Positions 63,097 through 64,000 of a DNA stretch of 64,000 nucleotides are shown piece after piece. Both the position numbers and the translations under genes were made by a program. The notes under the pieces are model-generated. The model ran no database searches and was not told the origin of the DNA. It saw only the letters and a program-made list of their open reading frames with translations. Position 1 is the first letter of the stretch; each line of letters opens with the position of its first letter. This DNA is from JASGKO01 sp049840595 (GTDB taxonomy: Bacteria; Verrucomicrobiota; Verrucomicrobiia; Chthoniobacterales; Chthoniobacteraceae), in contig JASGKO010000014.1 in the NCBI GenBank assembly GCA_049840595.1, positions 18,220 through 82,219 of the forward strand, in the 5' to 3' direction.

Positions 63097-64000
63097 ATGA
63101 TTCGAGGGTGTTTTTCGGTAATCGTCGCGCTGCTGCTTTCTTTCTCCATCGCCCGGGCCACTCACCATGCGCCCGTCGTCAACCAGCTCGCGGGCTACGC
63201 GATGGTGCCGCTGACCAAAACGCAGTTCAACCGCTTGCTGGTCGATGTAAAAATCAATGGCGCGGATACGACCTTGATCCTGGATACGGGCTCGCCGGTG
63301 AGTCTGCTCGCCCGCAATCAGGCGGTTCACTTTGGCCTGCAACCCGTCAACGTGAAAGGCCACTCCTCCATCGCGATCAATGGTCACGACGTGGAACTTG
63401 AAAAAATCACGAAATTCCAGATCGGCCCCATCGCCAGCAGCAACCTGCTGATTTGTGTCGGAGATCACCTCGGCGCGCGCTATGATCGCGGACAGTTGGC
63501 GGGCATTCACGTAACCGGCCTGCTCGGCGCGAATTTCCTCATCGAGCACGGGGCCATCATCGACATCCAGCGCGGCGAATTATTTTTGAAAGCGGATCCC
63601 CATGCGAAGGACCTGTTCGATTCAACTCTCCGCACCGCCGGCTGGACCCCGGTTCCTTTCTCCATCGAGAATACCAAGCTCGTCGTCCCGACCAAAGTCG
63701 ATAGCCTCAGCGTCCCACTTTGCGTGGATTCCGGCTCGTGCTACACGCTTCTAAGCCAGACTTTTTGCGAACATGCCGGAATCAAAGGCAGTTTCCTCAC
63801 CTTCGCCTCCGGCGTGATCTACAAACCCGACGCCCTTGAGCAAACCGTCAAAATCGACGATCTCCAGGTTGGCAGCTTCGATACCGGCAAACAGGAAATC
63901 TCCGCCTCCCATTCCTTCGATCTGGTCAAAGGCATCGACAAAAAAGTAACCGCCCAAGGCCTGCTCGGAATCGACATCCTCGGCAACAACCTCGCCTTCA
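63097..64000 (+). CDS. Retropepsin-like aspartic protease, secreted (3' partial)
   Basis: ATG 63097 (MIRGCFSVIVALLLSFSIAR) with a signal peptide; the frame is open to the window end, 301 codons. Two copies of the aspartic protease half-site are visible: LILDTGSPVSLL with GLLGANFLIEHGAIIDI in the first half, and LCVDSGSCYTLL with GLLGIDIL in the second. Each half has the D-T/S-G and the later hydrophobic-hydrophobic-G signature, so one chain may form a full pepsin-like pair without dimerising. It would work in the periplasm or outside the cell. Substrate unknown; the C-terminus is not visible. Confidence 0.85.
   Translation, partial: MIRGCFSVIVALLLSFSIARATHHAPVVNQLAGYAMVPLTKTQFNRLLVDVKINGADTTLILDTGSPVSLLARNQAVHFGLQPVNVKGHSSIAINGHDVELEKITKFQIGPIASSNLLICVGDHLGARYDRGQLAGIHVTGLLGANFLIEHGAIIDIQRGELFLKADPHAKDLFDSTLRTAGWTPVPFSIENTKLVVPTKVDSLSVPLCVDSGSCYTLLSQTFCEHAGIKGSFLTFASGVIYKPDALEQTVKIDDLQVGSFDTGKQEISASHSFDLVKGIDKKVTAQGLLGIDILGNNLAF

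Overview
The window reads as a chromosomal piece of a verrucomicrobial bacterium (Verrucomicrobiota, PVC group), probably a GC-rich soil or plant-litter polysaccharide degrader. The best taxonomic marker is a 51-residue small basic protein at 14517-14672 of a family described only from Verrucomicrobia and Chlamydiae. The LExRIAPA motif behind the N-terminus of the beta-helix protein at 6150, large secreted proteins with TP-rich linkers, and dense families of palindromic intergenic repeats fit the same group. The class is an inference.

Layout. 1-3180: AT-richer accessory DNA with the C-terminal part of a STAND-like NTPase ending in four exact 85-residue repeats, then a decayed piece that looks like type I restriction subunit HsdR; probably the edge of a defence island. 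3184-15830: U32 peptidase-like protein, beta-helix surface protein, Tex, MFS exporter, PiT phosphate transporter, quinone oxidoreductase, the PVC small basic protein and a secreted unknown. 16050-20500: a giant secreted protein (beta-propeller repeats and two DNRLRE modules joined by TPTA linkers). 20664-26082: TypA, an excisionase-HTH/receiver fusion, membrane proteins and a glycosyltransferase. 26242-33176: an AT-rich GH25 muramidase gene with four nearly identical 330-bp repeats, then a secreted arabinofuranosidase-like enzyme whose 3' end has been duplicated. 33192-40781: core information genes (smpB, rpoZ-like, khpB, yidC, yidD, rnpA, rpmH, rpsI, rplM) with a coupled PstS-like/ArsM-like pair between rpmH and rpsI.

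41052-44942 is the most notable system: a compact, translationally coupled operon for a bufferin-like ribosomally made, metal-binding peptide. It holds a secreted precursor with two CKGxNxCKGxGGC repeats, the DUF692/MNIO modifying enzyme, its DUF2063 partner, a DoxX membrane protein, an ECF sigma factor and a membrane anti-sigma factor whose outer domain carries clustered Cys/His. 45303-64000: GH115 alpha-glucuronidase, FluC/DUF190, a CAP-domain secreted protein, proC-TPR-dac operon, bioF, glutamate dehydrogenase, a purE/purK-Sua5 operon in which PurK is fused to the tRNA t6A enzyme Sua5, cspA, aroK, a secreted unknown, and a retropepsin-like protein running off the end.

A caution for every reader: at least 14 otherwise well conserved genes are broken by single-base shifts (about 22 in all). 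In most cases removing one base restores the family sequence. The simplest explanation is uncorrected indels in the assembly, so genes marked as frameshifted are probably intact in the organism. No tRNA, rRNA or CRISPR array was seen.
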